DNA of 64,000 nt from Gordius sp. MW1 (lineage: Eukaryota; Nematomorpha; Gordioida; Gordea; Gordiidae), in assembly GCA_964036665.1 (NCBI GenBank), contig OZ038530.1:22838001-22902000 (forward strand), in the 5' to 3' direction. A program made the translations under genes and the position numbers. Below are positions 52,924-64,000 of the stretch, piece by piece. Numbering within the stretch: position 1 is the stretch's first letter; each line of letters starts with the position of its first letter. The notes under the pieces were generated by a model. The model saw only the letters and a program-made list of their open reading frames with translations, was not told where the DNA came from and made no database searches.

Positions 52924-53522
52924 AACTAGCTGACCCGGCAAATGTTGTTTTGCTAAAAATACAATTTTCTTTAATTTAATGAAATTTGAGAAAACTTCAG
53001 CCTTGTACGTATGACGTCATTATTGTATATGATGCTATAAATAAAACTGGCCGGGAAATGTCCGATGTTTTTAAAACTAAAAGGAATTTTAGGATTCTGA
53101 AAAAGCTATTTTACCCCTGGCCGCCCTGGGCATCTATGGCTAAATTTTCGCGCGAATCGGGCTGGTAATTTCAGAGTTTAGCCCTTTTTTAAAACGTAAT
53201 GTCCGATATTTTTAAAACCAAGAGGAATTTTAGGATTCTGAAAAAGCTATTTTACCCCTGGCCGCCCTGGGCATCTATGGCTAAATTTTCGCGCGAATCG
53301 GGCTGGTAGTTTCAGAGTTTAGCCCTTTTTTAAAACGTAATGTCCGTTATTTTTAAAACTAAAAGGAATTTTAGGATTCTGAAAAAGCTATTTTACCCCT
53401 GGCCGCCCTGGGCATCTATGGCTAAATTTTCGCGCGAAGCGGGCCGTTAGTTTCAGAATTTATCCCTTATCCACATACATACATACACACATACATAGAC
53501 TTTACTTTATATATATAGATAT
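52924..53522 (+). mobile_element. short interspersed element with a 141-bp tandem repeat
   Basis: Starts AACTAGCTGACCCGGCAAATG, a repeat beginning that I recall from other invertebrate genomes. It holds three nearly identical 141-bp units (from 53061, 53202 and 53343; marker CCCCTGGCCGCCCTGGGCA) and ends with ACATACATACACACATACAT and TTATATATATAGAT. It is non-coding. The class (SINE, Helitron- or Penelope-related) is unresolved. Confidence 0.65.
53058..53480 (+). repeat. three 141-bp tandem units
   Basis: TCCGAT/TCCGTT marks the start of each unit, with an exact period of 141. The units differ at only a few positions, so they amplified recently or are kept similar by conversion. Confidence 0.9.
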
Positions 53523-54275
53523 CAAATCGCTTAATGGATCTTAGATGCAAATTAAGCAAGAATTAAAAGATTAATTCTTTATGGCATATATTCAGTAAAA
53601 AAAATAATAAAAGTACTTGTAATTTTCTAATAAGATGGATTATCTATTCGAAATACTATTCAAATGTTTAAATTCAAACCGCGAAATAAATTTAAATTTA
53701 AAGCGATGAACACAAACTAAAGGTGTAACTATATTATTTAATTTAATTAAAAAATTTTAAAATACATAAAAAGTAACTGTAATTTTATTTGAATAATTAA
53801 TAAATTAATGTGGTTAGTTTTATTTACAAGTAAATGTAACTGATTACAGTTACTTTCCTGAAGAAAAGGAACTAGTTACATGTTACATTTACTTAACAAC
53901 TCTATTAAAAAAACATACAAAAATATCTATGTAGTATATTTTCATTTATAATAATTTTCGTATTAAAAACAAAGATATACAAATCTCATATAAATTCTTA
54001 TGGCCGATATAGTTTTAATAGAGACTGATAATAAATCGACGGCATGCCACAGCATACAAAAACTAATTCCAAACATTGCATAATAAAAATAGTATTAAAA
54101 CGGCCTAATTTGTTAAAAAATTTCAGTTCCACAATAACGACAAAACAAACACGACAATAATCTTTAACAAATCATAATAGCTAGCTAGAGTAGTCTCGAG
54201 CAGAATATATGTAAAAAATAAAATAAAAATATAGTTTAATTCTTTATAAATATCATAAGACGTTATTCAAATAAG

Positions 54276-57200
54276 TCAGCTATGGTTTCGTTCGTTTTCC
54301 CGTATAACATCAAGTGCTTCTGCAATATCCTTAACAATAAAATCCGGTTTTTTCATCGTTGGAGCAATGCTAAAATTGCGATGATTATAATTCAAACTAG
54401 GTAGCGCCTCCTTCTCCGTATCTAGCGCTGAATGATAGACTCCCGTTTCAACTAGTATTGAATGACATCGGGCCACTGAACTTAGCTGTAAAACCTGCGT
54501 TAGGATAACGCTATATTTAGCTTAGAGATTTCTATCGAAGACCACATAGTAGTAGTGTTGTAAAAACGGCTGGGGGTTTTGTTTGGTCGAACTTTGGTGT
54601 TTAATTAAGACTAACGATCAACCCTGGTCTGTTTTTCAAATTAAGACCAAGCCTAGGGGTCGACTAAGAAAAAAAGACCAAAAAATCTTTCGTCTGTTTA
54701 TGTTTAGTCGACTAAAACCAAAGATCGACCAAACAAAACCCCCAGCGGTTTTTTCAACACTACTACATAGAGTGCTCATACCATATGTTTCATATAAGGT
54801 AAAATGTGTGTACTATTAAATCCACCATTTTGAATTTAACTATCCTTCCGTCTCTTTTTCCAATGGACATTCCCCCCCCCCCCCTTTTTTGAAACAAAAA
54901 GGGTGAATTTACCTTCATCATAATTAATAAATAAAAAAGGAATGCTAATAAATGATTATTTGATAAAATGCGGATGGCACTAAATTGCTTTAACATCACA
55001 TCATCACAGTTTTACTTTTATTTATAAAATTTGCAAATGATATATATTTTGAAATGATGTTTTTAAGTTTAATTATTTCATAATTTTTCAATTACGTTCT
55101 AAAAACACTTTAATAAACCAAAATTACTATGTTCTATATATCTTTCTTTTAGTGATGCACATTTCAAAATGGCAGAAAAGTAGATGAGCAGTCTATCTAG
55201 TCTTTGATTTCTCTATCTATATATATTAAATTTATTTTAAAAATTACTTCTATTTCGGCCCAATCTATAAGGGAAGCATAATTTTGATTATCCAACCTCG
55301 CTTGATAATTGTAAGGAAGGCCTTGCCTTTTGGTGGCCATCTTTTGTGCCAAAAACATTTGATATAGATTTGCTCCACTTACATCCGCGTCCGGGTTATC
55401 ACTTTAAAAAAACAAATTAATTCCCAAATTTTATTTATATATTAATCTATATTTTATAAAAAAAATTAATTTTATTTTTATTTTTTTAGGGGGGATGTTT
55501 TTAATTCTATGCAGCAATGATCTTTTAAAAAAAGGGATGGTGGGACCCATTGGGATAACGCATTTATAAAAGTAACAATTTTGCCCCTATTTATACAATT
55601 GAATTAAAATTTGTTTTTTTTTCATTCTATGATGGCTATAAATTGTTATAAAAATAAAATTCACCTAAATTTACAAATTTTAATATATAATTGTTCATTT
55701 TTATTTACGGGGTAGATTTGTTAGGTCAATATTAGTTAATTACGATAATTAAAAAACCGTCTAAAAGCTGCTTTGCATTTCATGAAATAATAAAAATAGG
55801 AATTTTAAGAAATATTTGTTGAATATTAAATATAATATATTATAAATAAACCCGATGGCATAGATAGTTTGGGGAGCTCGATGTTTGGGCGCCATTTTTT
55901 GCATAGTCTTTTCGGCATACAAATAATTCAGTATGTTTGGTTTCCCTAAAACGGCCGAATAAGTTAACTCCCGTCCAGTTAGTTTCTGGAAAAATACAAA
56001 GACAACACAAAATTAAATCTCAAAATATAATATTAATTTATCAAATTTAGTATACATACTAGGTATAGAGATTCGAGGCATAATAGAAAGGATCCGTGCC
56101 CAAACCTATATCATATGTTCAGTAATTTTATTTTTATATAACTTAATAATATGATTTTTTAGAAATATGAATTCCAAAAAATTATTTATTTTAACTTAGT
56201 TTTATAAATATATTCAAAATTAACTATGTGAAAAATGAAACTTTTTATATTTATATATGGCAAAAAGGTAATCCAACCTATAATCATTTTTTGGTTTTTT
56301 AATTAATTAATTATTTAATAAGCTAGAAATTGCTAAAAACTGGGCAATTTCATGAATTTCCAAACGTTTATTTTTATAGATGCAAACCTAAGTTTTTCTT
56401 TTGGCTTCGGGAATATAATTAGACCCCACAGACTCAAAAAGTAGTTTAAATTAAAGATGTGATTTTTATGGTATAACCATAGACTAGATAGACTGCTCAT
56501 CAACTTTAAATAAGTGTACCCTTTTCTGCCATTTTGAAATGTGCACAAATAAGGGAAGGACTAGATTATGGTGATTGTTAATTAAAGTGTTTTACAACCT
56601 AATAAAAATATATTCATTTACCTAGTTAAGCATTAAAAACAGCACATATCATTTACAATTCATAAAAAAATAGTGTGATAATATGCTGAAGCAATTCAGT
56701 GCCATCCGCATTTTAATAAATAATCCTTTGTTAACATTCTTTTTTATTTATTAACTAGTGAGGAAGGTAAATTCACTTTTTCTATTTTAATGATGGGGGC
56801 GGGGGCACACTGCAGAAAGACTTGGGAGATAGTTAAATTCAAAATGGTGGATTTAATGGTCACATTTACCATATGAAACATATGACAGGGCAGTGTATGT
56901 AGTCTATGTCTATAACCCACTTAAATATAGCTATAATTTGGTTATTATTTTAAGAGATTAAATAATTAAACGTTTAGCGCATATAATATATAAGATTTAA
57001 TACACAAATTGGTGATTAAATTTCACTTAATTCGATTTAATTTTATAAAAATATCATAAAACAACTTCCAAAATTTGCTTGGGCTCTCACCGGACCCCAT
57101 GTTTGGAGTCTCAGGAGACCCCATTTGATGGATGGATTTTTAAGTAACCTAGGGTATTTCCATTGGGCCATCCATAGGAAATCAGCATTACAAGCAATGA

Positions 57201-58742
57201 TTGGTATGTGAGGAAAGGGAAAATGATCAAATTTTCTTTTTATATAACCGTCTGTTATCAAAACGTCAGTAATTAATTGAAAAGCAGTTTCCCAATTGAC
57301 CGGTTCCCCAAATAAGAGTATACCTAATTTTAATTTTAAAACTCAATATATTAATTTTTAATAATTTTTACCTTTATTATTTGGATTTTTAAATTTAATG
57401 GTTTTTAAACAAAATGTTTATTGTCAAGATAGATGGGCATCGTTATTATTTTAAAATTAAAATCATTTAAACCAACTTCATAATTGATAAAAATTTATAA
57501 TTTTTTGATTTCTACCCAATCCTCAAATTTTATATACAAATAGGGGGAGCAGATTGTTTAAATTAAAAAAAACAAATCTTAATTTCTTGTGACAATAAAA
57601 TCATATTACAACATCTAAAATTTGATATGTTATGTTATCAAAAATGGTATGTATTTCCATGTTATGTCTTGTTATAACTAAACTATGCATTTTTACCTTC
57701 TATCCTTGGAATATCTATTCTGTCATCCTTCACCTAACAAAATATTTTTGTTTAAAAACGTATTTTATTACATTGAAAATATAAATTTTAAAATATACAA
57801 TAAGTTGAATATTTTATAAATTGTGAGCGAATAATATAAGTGCAAAAGTTAAAGTTCACTAAGTATAATTGTTTAAAAAACTCATAGGTACATAAAATGG
57901 TTGTAAAGTTTAGCATATTTAGTTGTATGACTATCAAAATATAAAGTTATGAGAGTGTATTATGACCCCCATATTAAATAGCTATAATAACATATATATT
58001 TAGCACAAATCCTACGATACATATATACAAAATACAGCATTTAGAAAAGTAATAATAAAATCATAGCTTAATTATATAGATAAATAACTTTTTTAAGTTA
58101 ATCAAATTTATATTACTATAATCTCTCTTCTCGAATTGGCGACCATATCCAATAATGGATAAGCATTAGAGAGATCTTCAATAGTGACTATCTTATTAAA
58201 ACCAAGACTAAAACATATAATTGTATAAAATATCCATACTATTTGGCTATTTGCTTAATTGGGCCTTGTCCACATATTAGCACATTTTTGTCAAAAAGCT
58301 TTTTGAAAAACTTTAATGGTTTATAACTCATTATAACTTGTTCAGGCTTAATCTAAGAAGATTTGTAAAACATCACAACAAATATTATACATGCTGACCA
58401 ATAAGATTGGATAAATATTCAGCTTTGTGAATGCTAGAAGTAGTCCCAGAATTTGTAAGAAATACATAGGGAATAGTAGACATTTCTTTAAGTCTATCAA
58501 ATGCGCGTTTCGCATTAGGCAATACATCCTTTCCTCTAGAAACAACACCATCTATATCAATATACAACCCAAAACATCTTGCTTCATGTTTGTTTTTCTA
58601 ATTAGCATTATGTCAAATTATCTATAAATTTGAAATTTACCAAATAAAGGGTGTGTCTCAACAGATTTTTTGAAAACATCTGGCGCTCATCTGTTGTGGG
58701 TTTTTGGTATTGTTGAGTGGCCTTGGGCGAGTCATTGTTCAT
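54276..58742 (-). CDS. HDHD5: HAD-superfamily hydrolase, HDHD5 (CECR5) family
   Basis: HDHD5 is a conserved, probably mitochondrial HAD-type phosphatase-like protein of uncertain substrate. Exons in phase: 58742-58641, 58597-58391, 58352-58240, 58207-58117, 57733-57697 (37-nt microexon), 57323-57149, then 55985-55852, 55401-55248 and 54485-54276. Landmarks are the HAD motif GLYIDIDGVVSRGK, FLTNSG, ICGQGPIKQIA, AYPLLDMV, GEPVNWETAFQ, CNADFLWMAQWKYPR, LTGRELTY, LGKPNIL, the acidic GDNPDADVSGANLYQ motif, and a SILVETGVYHS tail. One junction (exon ending 57149 to exon starting 55985) does not fit in phase, so about 15-20 residues, probably in a small exon near 57060-57130, are unplaced. The first exon is inferred from phase only. 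Introns are 32-43 nt in the 5' part. Confidence 0.83.
54550..54762. mobile_element. hAT-like MITE, family A, in the last HDHD5 intron
   Basis: Begins TAGTAGTGTTGTAAAAACGG and ends with the inverted form CAACACTA. The flanks CCACATAG and CTACATAG match at 7 of 8 positions. It contains the full set of family blocks (TTTTGTTTGGTCGA, TAGTCGACTAAAACC). Confidence 0.82.
54772..55212 (+). repeat. left arm of a large inverted repeat in HDHD5
   Basis: Runs from CTCATACCATATGTTTCAT inward through CCACCATTTTGAATTTAAC, a poly-C block and GATGAGCAGTCTATCTAGTC. The whole series recurs inverted at 56465-56900. It lies in the last intron of HDHD5, between exons 54485-54276 and 55401-55248. Confidence 0.85.
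56465..56900 (-). repeat. right arm of the large inverted repeat in HDHD5
   Basis: Runs from GACTAGATAGACTGCTCATC outward through GTTAAATTCAAAATGGTGG to ACCATATGAAACATATGACA. It is complementary to 54772-55212 and lies in the intron before exon 55985-55852. Confidence 0.85.
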
Positions 58743-59029
58743 TGATAATTATAAATATTAACTAAAAGATATGCTAATTTTTATATTCCTGAATTTCAGT
58801 GTCTATTTGCCTCACATTCGCTCTATTATTATTTTAATTCAAATTTGTTGATGCAACTCAATTTGATTAGAGAATAAGCAAAAATTTAACTTGTAATTTA
58901 GGATATCTTATTTTTCCATTTTAAAATTACAGGTCCATATTTTCAAACATACGTACCAAACAATAATATTTGATGTAATAATATCAGATAAAACAATAGG
59001 ATATTGAAAAAACCAAGCAAAAGCAGGAA

Positions 59030-59790
59030 GTCGAATATAGCCAAATGTTATTATCGGTACGGTGTCAGGCCCAAATGGCACGAAATTCATTGCAAGTCAC
59101 CGGTCTATGAAGAAGAGTCGGAAAAATTATTTGACCAAGTGAAAAGATTTGCCCGGCGATCAAGCTGTTTGGGAAATGGAAGATTCCGACATATTATATT
59201 TCCAATCACATATTAAGGCTTACAAAAAGTTACGCGCTAGCCTAGACGCGAAGACTGGAAGTGGGTACAGTAAGAAAAATCAAATGTCTGGATTCGGGAA
59301 TGGGAAGATGGAGTCAAGGTAATAAGGGGGATTGGCGTAAAGTTCTAAAAAGGTTGGAAGAGCAGCTGGATTACATTTTGCGACGGATGGAACTTTGGAC
59401 AAATACCAGTTAGAAGTTGAATGGCTGCGTTTCTCCTATACCCACAACGTAGACACCATGTTGGCCGACGAGATGAGACTGGGTAAAACAGTGCAAACTA
59501 TAGCCTTCCTCTATTCCCTGTTTAAGAAGGAGTTACCCGAGGCCCCTTCCTCATCAGCGTCTCCTATCCACCATTATTATTTGGGAACGTGACTTGTAAT
59601 TTTGGGCTTCAGAATTCAGGGTCACGTACATTGGTGATAAAGATGTCGGCCGTCATTCGTCAGCATGAATTTCTCTCTTACAAACAGGCCAAGCTTATAA
59701 AGGATCACCCAATCAAGCTCATCGCTGTTCTCACCTCTCGAGATTTTATAGCCAAAACAAATTATTGCCAAATGAACAAGGTAAGAGTTA
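59030..59790 (+). pseudogene. CHD/Mi-2 chromatin remodeler retrocopy
   Basis: CHD3/4/Mi-2 proteins are SNF2-type ATPases of the NuRD complex. This intronless stretch follows the parent's order from the second chromodomain (YYRYGVRPKWHEIH; LPGDQAVWEMEDSDI; FQSHIKAYKKLR) into the ATPase start (ATDGTLDKYQLE; WLRFSYTHNVDTMLADEMRL; GKTVQTIAFLYSLFKK) and on to a degraded GDKDSR-like region (about 59630) and NEFSF-like HEFLSY. Frames shift several times (for example between 59216 and 59240, near 59320, and again after 59530) and stops occur. The Walker A glycine is changed (GLGKT to RLGKT). No poly(A) tail is evident. It is a dead, partial processed copy. Confidence 0.85.
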
Positions 59791-60983
59791 ATAATATATA
59801 GGTCATATGGTCATAAGTATAACGCTAAATATGGTTCACAATCCTTTTTTATTTGGGGTTAGTCTATTATTATTGCAATATTTTATTAGATGCTGCTTGC
59901 ACCCATGAGTTGCAAAATTAAGCGACTCCATCACTAAATAAAAAGAACCTGTTGTATTGATTTTTTTTTCTTTCCAACTTTTGGTTTTAAAAATTTAATT
60001 TTTAGATCTTTTAATCTCCATATAAATGGATTACAACCTGGGTAAATAATTTTCGATATATGACGCTCTATTACTCTAAAAGTGTTAATTACTTTTGTAG
60101 TATTTTTATTTCCACACTTTATACATATAATGGTTTACAATTTTGTCTCATATCTATAATAGACTTGAGTGATTTATTCAATCTTGTTATTTATGATGTG
60201 TTAATTATATACTAAGAATTTCCATCATCCTATTAAAAAATCAGCAAATATTTAGAGTATAATAATTATTTGTAAGATTTTAATTAAGAAATAATATAAA
60301 AAGTTTATCTCCTAATAAATTAATTTAACAATATTTAATTAGTTTATTAGCAAATTTTGAATAATATGAATAAGAAAGTTTAATGTTCACAATATTGGAT
60401 ACGATATCCTATAAAATCTTCCCAACTTAGCAACATCTGCTATTTATCGCGCAGCCCTGTCTAAAGATTTCCAGTACAATGGTCGTTCAATCAAGCCCAC
60501 CACCCAGGGGAGATTCAACACCTTTAAATACGAAATCTCACATATCATTGTAAATTTTCCACTATCTTTGTTCTTCTCCTACAACCATTTGTAATTGTCC
60601 CCAATCCCTACGTTTTCCCCAATTGTAATTTTCCCGAATATTATAATTTTTTTCTTCGCAAATAAAATTGTAAAACCCCCTTATTATTCTAAATATTTAT
60701 TCGTATTCGCATAAATAAAGTAGATCCTATTTTTTTAAAAGCTTTTTACTTACATCGCTACCCCCCTTTCGCCGATCATATCACTCCTAATAAATTAATT
60801 TAACAATATTTAATTAGCTTAATTTGAATGAATTACACGTTCACAATATTGGATACGATATCCTATAAAGTCTTCTCGAATGAATCCAATATCTTTGGAA
60901 TGCATTTGAAAAATCACATATTATAATAAACATATTTTATTTAATATATTGCGCTCATTATGTAACGATTTGTAACCAAAGTG
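59791..60983. other. intergenic with a 100-bp direct duplication
   Basis: 60306-60420 and 60783-60876 share CTCCTAATAAATTAATTTAA and CACAATATTGGATACGATAT in the same order, about 475 bp apart. The sequence between them is less AT-rich and includes an open stretch (TSAIYRAALSKDFQYNGRS) that I do not recognise. No gene is called. Confidence 0.5.
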
Positions 60984-63035
60984 TTAGTTGGACGGAGATG
61001 TGGTGTGTGTTTGAGGAGCAATAGGAGCGGTGTGCTTTGTTTTCAAATTTGATACGAAAAGTAATAGACATTCACAACTGACGAATATTATGCATATCAA
61101 ATAGAATATCGTTTTAGGGGTGCCGAACACACCGACTAAATAGGAGGAAAGGGGAACGCAAAATAATGAACCCCAACCGGCGAACATAACGTAGCTTCCA
61201 TAAACGGTGGTAAATTTGTTAGGGCCAAAGACGTGGGAAATGAAGGTCGTTAAGAGGGACAATCTGATGCCGTACGACATTCCGAACAAAAAATTTAGGG
61301 TAGATAGGTAGCCAAACAGCTTATCAAGACCGGTGATAGGTATCAAATATGCTAGGCTAAAGGAGATGTGACATATCATGGTGGCGTGGAAAAGGTAGCA
61401 ATTAGATCGAACGTTCCCTCGTCTAATGTTTTCCACCACCTCCAGCGATTTTGTAGCGTCAGTCTTTCGATTGGATTTATTAATGGCGGCAATTATAAAT
61501 CCAATCGAAACGACCACAATGCTACCGATGAAGTCGCCCATGCCCAAAAAGGAAACCATACTAGAACTCTTGAAAGAGGATATACCTCTCGTTTCGGAGT
61601 AGTAAGGAATTAGGACAGTTAATATAATGGTTCCGGCTTGTTCTAAGCCAGCGTACACCATAAATAGCGACATCTTGATCCTGGTAGTATTAAAAAACTT
61701 TTCACTGTCTTTCGGTTGGTCTACGTCCATTTTGTTAGCACTCGGAGACACATGGTTTATGTCATCGCTTGTGGGTGTTAAATCAAGTACTACCACACTG
61801 GATATCGTACTTAGTGCGATTTCACCAGATGTTTCAGGTATGCCATGTGGAGTTATGAGCCTCATAGAAGGGAGTGGTTTCAGTAGAGCTGCGGCGATGA
61901 GGGTGTTTAAGAAAATGGCCGCGTTTATGAGCAAAGAGTGCGAGAGACCGTAAGTGTCTATGAGATAGCGAAATATAAAAGGGAAGAGTAAGTAACCGAA
62001 CGCTATCCCGCTAACAGCACCAGAATGGGCTATGAGATATAAACGATCGAATGAAAGTCGAAGGGCACATACTGCAGGAGTTAATACCATCCCACTCCCT
62101 AAACCCAACATGACACCCAAAGTGAAGCATAGAATCCCTAAATTGGTGGCGTAGGCTGATAATACAAACCCGGAAAATCCACCTATTCCCCCAATCGCTA
62201 AAGCCTAGAAGTGTAAATATAAGTGAACTATAAATCTGATATATGTAAAACAAAGATAATACCCAAAAATATCCATATTTTTCGGATATGAATATCCCAA
62301 AAGGGCCGATCAATAGTATGAGGGAGCCGGGGAGTCCAGTTAAAAGTCCGACTATAACCGCTTTTGAAGGATAGACTTTGATCAATTCGGTGTAATATAT
62401 TCCGAGTGAATATGAAATCCCTAAAATAGCAGAAACAAAATAAGCAATATATATTTGGGCTTACAAAAAAGCCGTTAAATTAATAAAATTAGTTTGAATT
62501 TAATAATTAACTTTATTTCAAAAATGATATTTATGTATCTAATTATCAGAAACCTTTAATATTAAAAATATATTATCCGAGTCATGGGCCTGGCCTGAAT
62601 TTAAATTGGCACAGGGCGTCAGGAAGTGATTGAAGAGGGGGCAAAATGATTTCGATTTATAATTTTTTTAAATTTCTAAGGATATCTAATCAAGGTAGGA
62701 GGGGGGCAGTGGTCCCCCCCCATCGTGGCCTCTAGAATCACATAGTTATTTTTAAAATATTGTTGAATATTAAACCCAAAATATACAGATAAATTTAAAT
62801 AAATTTGACTTTTAATATTATAAAAACACGAACATTCACCTCCCGATAGAAAGCATCCGATAAATGTGGATATCATAACGCACCATGCCCAACCATGGTC
62901 GACGTCTAATTTTAAAACAGATGATTTGGGATCAGCTGAGTTTTGGTTAACATCCTTTACATCGTAATGTTGATTCGTAGACGAATTTTTACTCAGCCAA
63001 ATACGCCTTAACAATGCCTTGAGGTAATTCTTCAT
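60984..63035 (-). CDS. monocarboxylate-transporter-like MFS protein (SLC16 family)
   Basis: SLC16 proteins are plasma-membrane carriers, many moving lactate and similar monocarboxylates with protons. Three exons in phase (63035-62840, 62420-62263, 62204-60984) give 524 aa. Membrane helix 1 follows the family motif in the form DVDHGWAWCVM, where the common form is DGGWGWVV, and runs into SGGISYSLGIYYTEL with exactly the family spacing. Further helices include GLPGSLILLIGPFGIF, LGVMLGLGSGMVLTP and, after a hydrophilic central loop (about residues 245-290), six more, ending in a Thr/Pro-rich tail. The charge pattern differs from MCT1-4, so the substrate is unknown. Intron 1 holds a G-rich repeat remnant (62585-62730); intron 2 is 58 nt. 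Confidence 0.87.
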
Positions 63036-64000
63036 TTAACATAAACAACCGTTATGTATGGAGTATAATGAAGTAGGGCGAACTTGTCATAATTTGTTTC
63101 CTTCTCCCACCTATATTATTTTTTAAAGAAGTTTTATAATGTTTTTGAAACCTTGACTTTAGGAATTTTTAGAAAGTAATAAATCTAAAATAAAATCATT
63201 AGTTATATATGATAAAATTATTCTAAAAATATATTGCCTAAGGGGTTAACGAGTAATAGTAGATGGGGTAAAAGGGGGAAATTATTTGTTCAAGGAAGAC
63301 ACGTGATTAAATAGTGCTTAGCTAAAAATAGACAATGCATAACATTTTTCCAAAATTATATTTAATTTAAAAATTAATTTATAAAAGTCAAGAATTTATA
63401 CGTTACCAAGAGAATGTATTTTTAGTTAAAGGGAAATAAATGGCACGAATGTAAATTAGAAAAAGAATGGTAAATTTTTTGAATACCTATCCACGATTTA
63501 TCCTTCCTTAATTTCTTGTCCCTGCAAAATATTGAGGAAGTAAAGTTAGAATGTCGCATTTTAACATTTAATTGCATAAAATACAAATTGGTTGCGATTT
63601 CGTATCTAAAATCAGCAAAGTAAACAAAAATATCAGCAAATAACATCTCTTGTATTTTTCTGGATAACATATACGTTGTAAAACTATATTTTTTTAATTT
63701 GATAATGCAATGAAAAGCAAAAATTAATAATAATTTTAACCTTATAAAGTTGAAAAGGGGGAATTCTTGAATGTCTTTAACTCAAGGTTTTACAAAGTGC
63801 TGATATTATGAAAGTTTGTTACTTTTATAGGATAATTTGAATGTTATCTGAGACAAATTGTATTTTTTATGATTATAGTAAATAATCTTTGAAGAACGTT
63901 ATTTGTGTAAGGTGTAATTACCTTTTTTTGTAATTATATCTATGATTACTTTTAGTTGTTACTAAAAACCATGAGTTTCAACTAATGCATTCGGTGTTTA
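63036..64000. other. upstream of the SLC16-like gene, nothing recognised
   Basis: AT-rich sequence running to the window edge. No gene or repeat that I can support. Confidence 0.35.

Larger units (their letters stand above)
51328..53904. mobile_element. non-autonomous hAT element carrying two later insertions
   Basis: Ends TAGAGCTGCTAAAGTTAC and GTTACATTTACTTAACAACTCTA-type sequence are inverted. They are flanked by an exact 8-bp duplication TTAAAAAA (51320-51327 and 53905-53912). The element's own body is short and AT-rich, with no transposase. Most of its 2577 bp is made of a LINE 3' end (51390-52262) and a tandem-repeat element (52924-53522). Confidence 0.85.

Noticed and set aside
53058-53480. 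Regular repeats that might suggest a CRISPR-like array
   Set aside because: The units are 141-bp head-to-tail copies without distinct spacers, in a eukaryotic transposon context.

Overview
The window is nuclear DNA of an invertebrate animal. It is AT-rich, the genes are split by GT-AG introns, and the gene content is metazoan: ORC3, UPF2, a centrin, an emerin-like LEM protein, a cytosolic-type tyrosine phosphatase, HDHD5 and an SLC16-type transporter, plus dead retrocopies of kinesin light chain and a CHD/Mi-2 remodeler. Many introns are extremely short (29-43 nt) beside others that are transposon-loaded and several hundred bases long. Telomere-like TTAGGG variants inside small transposons argue weakly against an insect. 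I cannot name the species.

Layout. 1-3650: gene-free, with G-rich repeat fragments. 3660-9000: a graveyard holding a LINE 3' end, a fossil Gypsy element fused to a kinesin-light-chain retrocopy, and a second LINE interrupted by a MITE. 9000-14600: ORC3 (minus), with copies of one hAT MITE family in an intron and directly at its stop codon. 14600-28370: mostly mobile DNA, namely an old LTR element split by a hAT foldback, a 1.34 kb TIR element, an RTE-type LINE split by another LINE, and a younger LTR element. 28373-36100: UPF2 (plus, 10 exons). 37075-43696: centrin (minus), an unrecognised 281-aa protein (plus), a 2.2 kb foldback element, and an emerin-like LEM protein (minus). 44950-46700: a Gypsy fossil. 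48319-50098: tyrosine phosphatase (minus). 51328-53904: a hAT element with two insertions inside it. 54276-58742: HDHD5 (minus), two of whose exons lie between arms of a large inverted repeat. 59030-59790: CHD/Mi-2 pseudogene. 60984-63035: SLC16-type transporter (minus).

The live genes are unrelated housekeeping or membrane genes and do not form a pathway. The interest lies in how mobile DNA meets genes: a cellular mRNA fused into a Gypsy element, MITEs a few bases from a stop codon and from a start codon, MITE families with different ends sharing a telomere-like core, and an exon pair bracketed by long complementary intronic arms. All reading frames and splice sites were worked out by eye. 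Exon coordinates were checked for phase, but no alignment or database search was possible.
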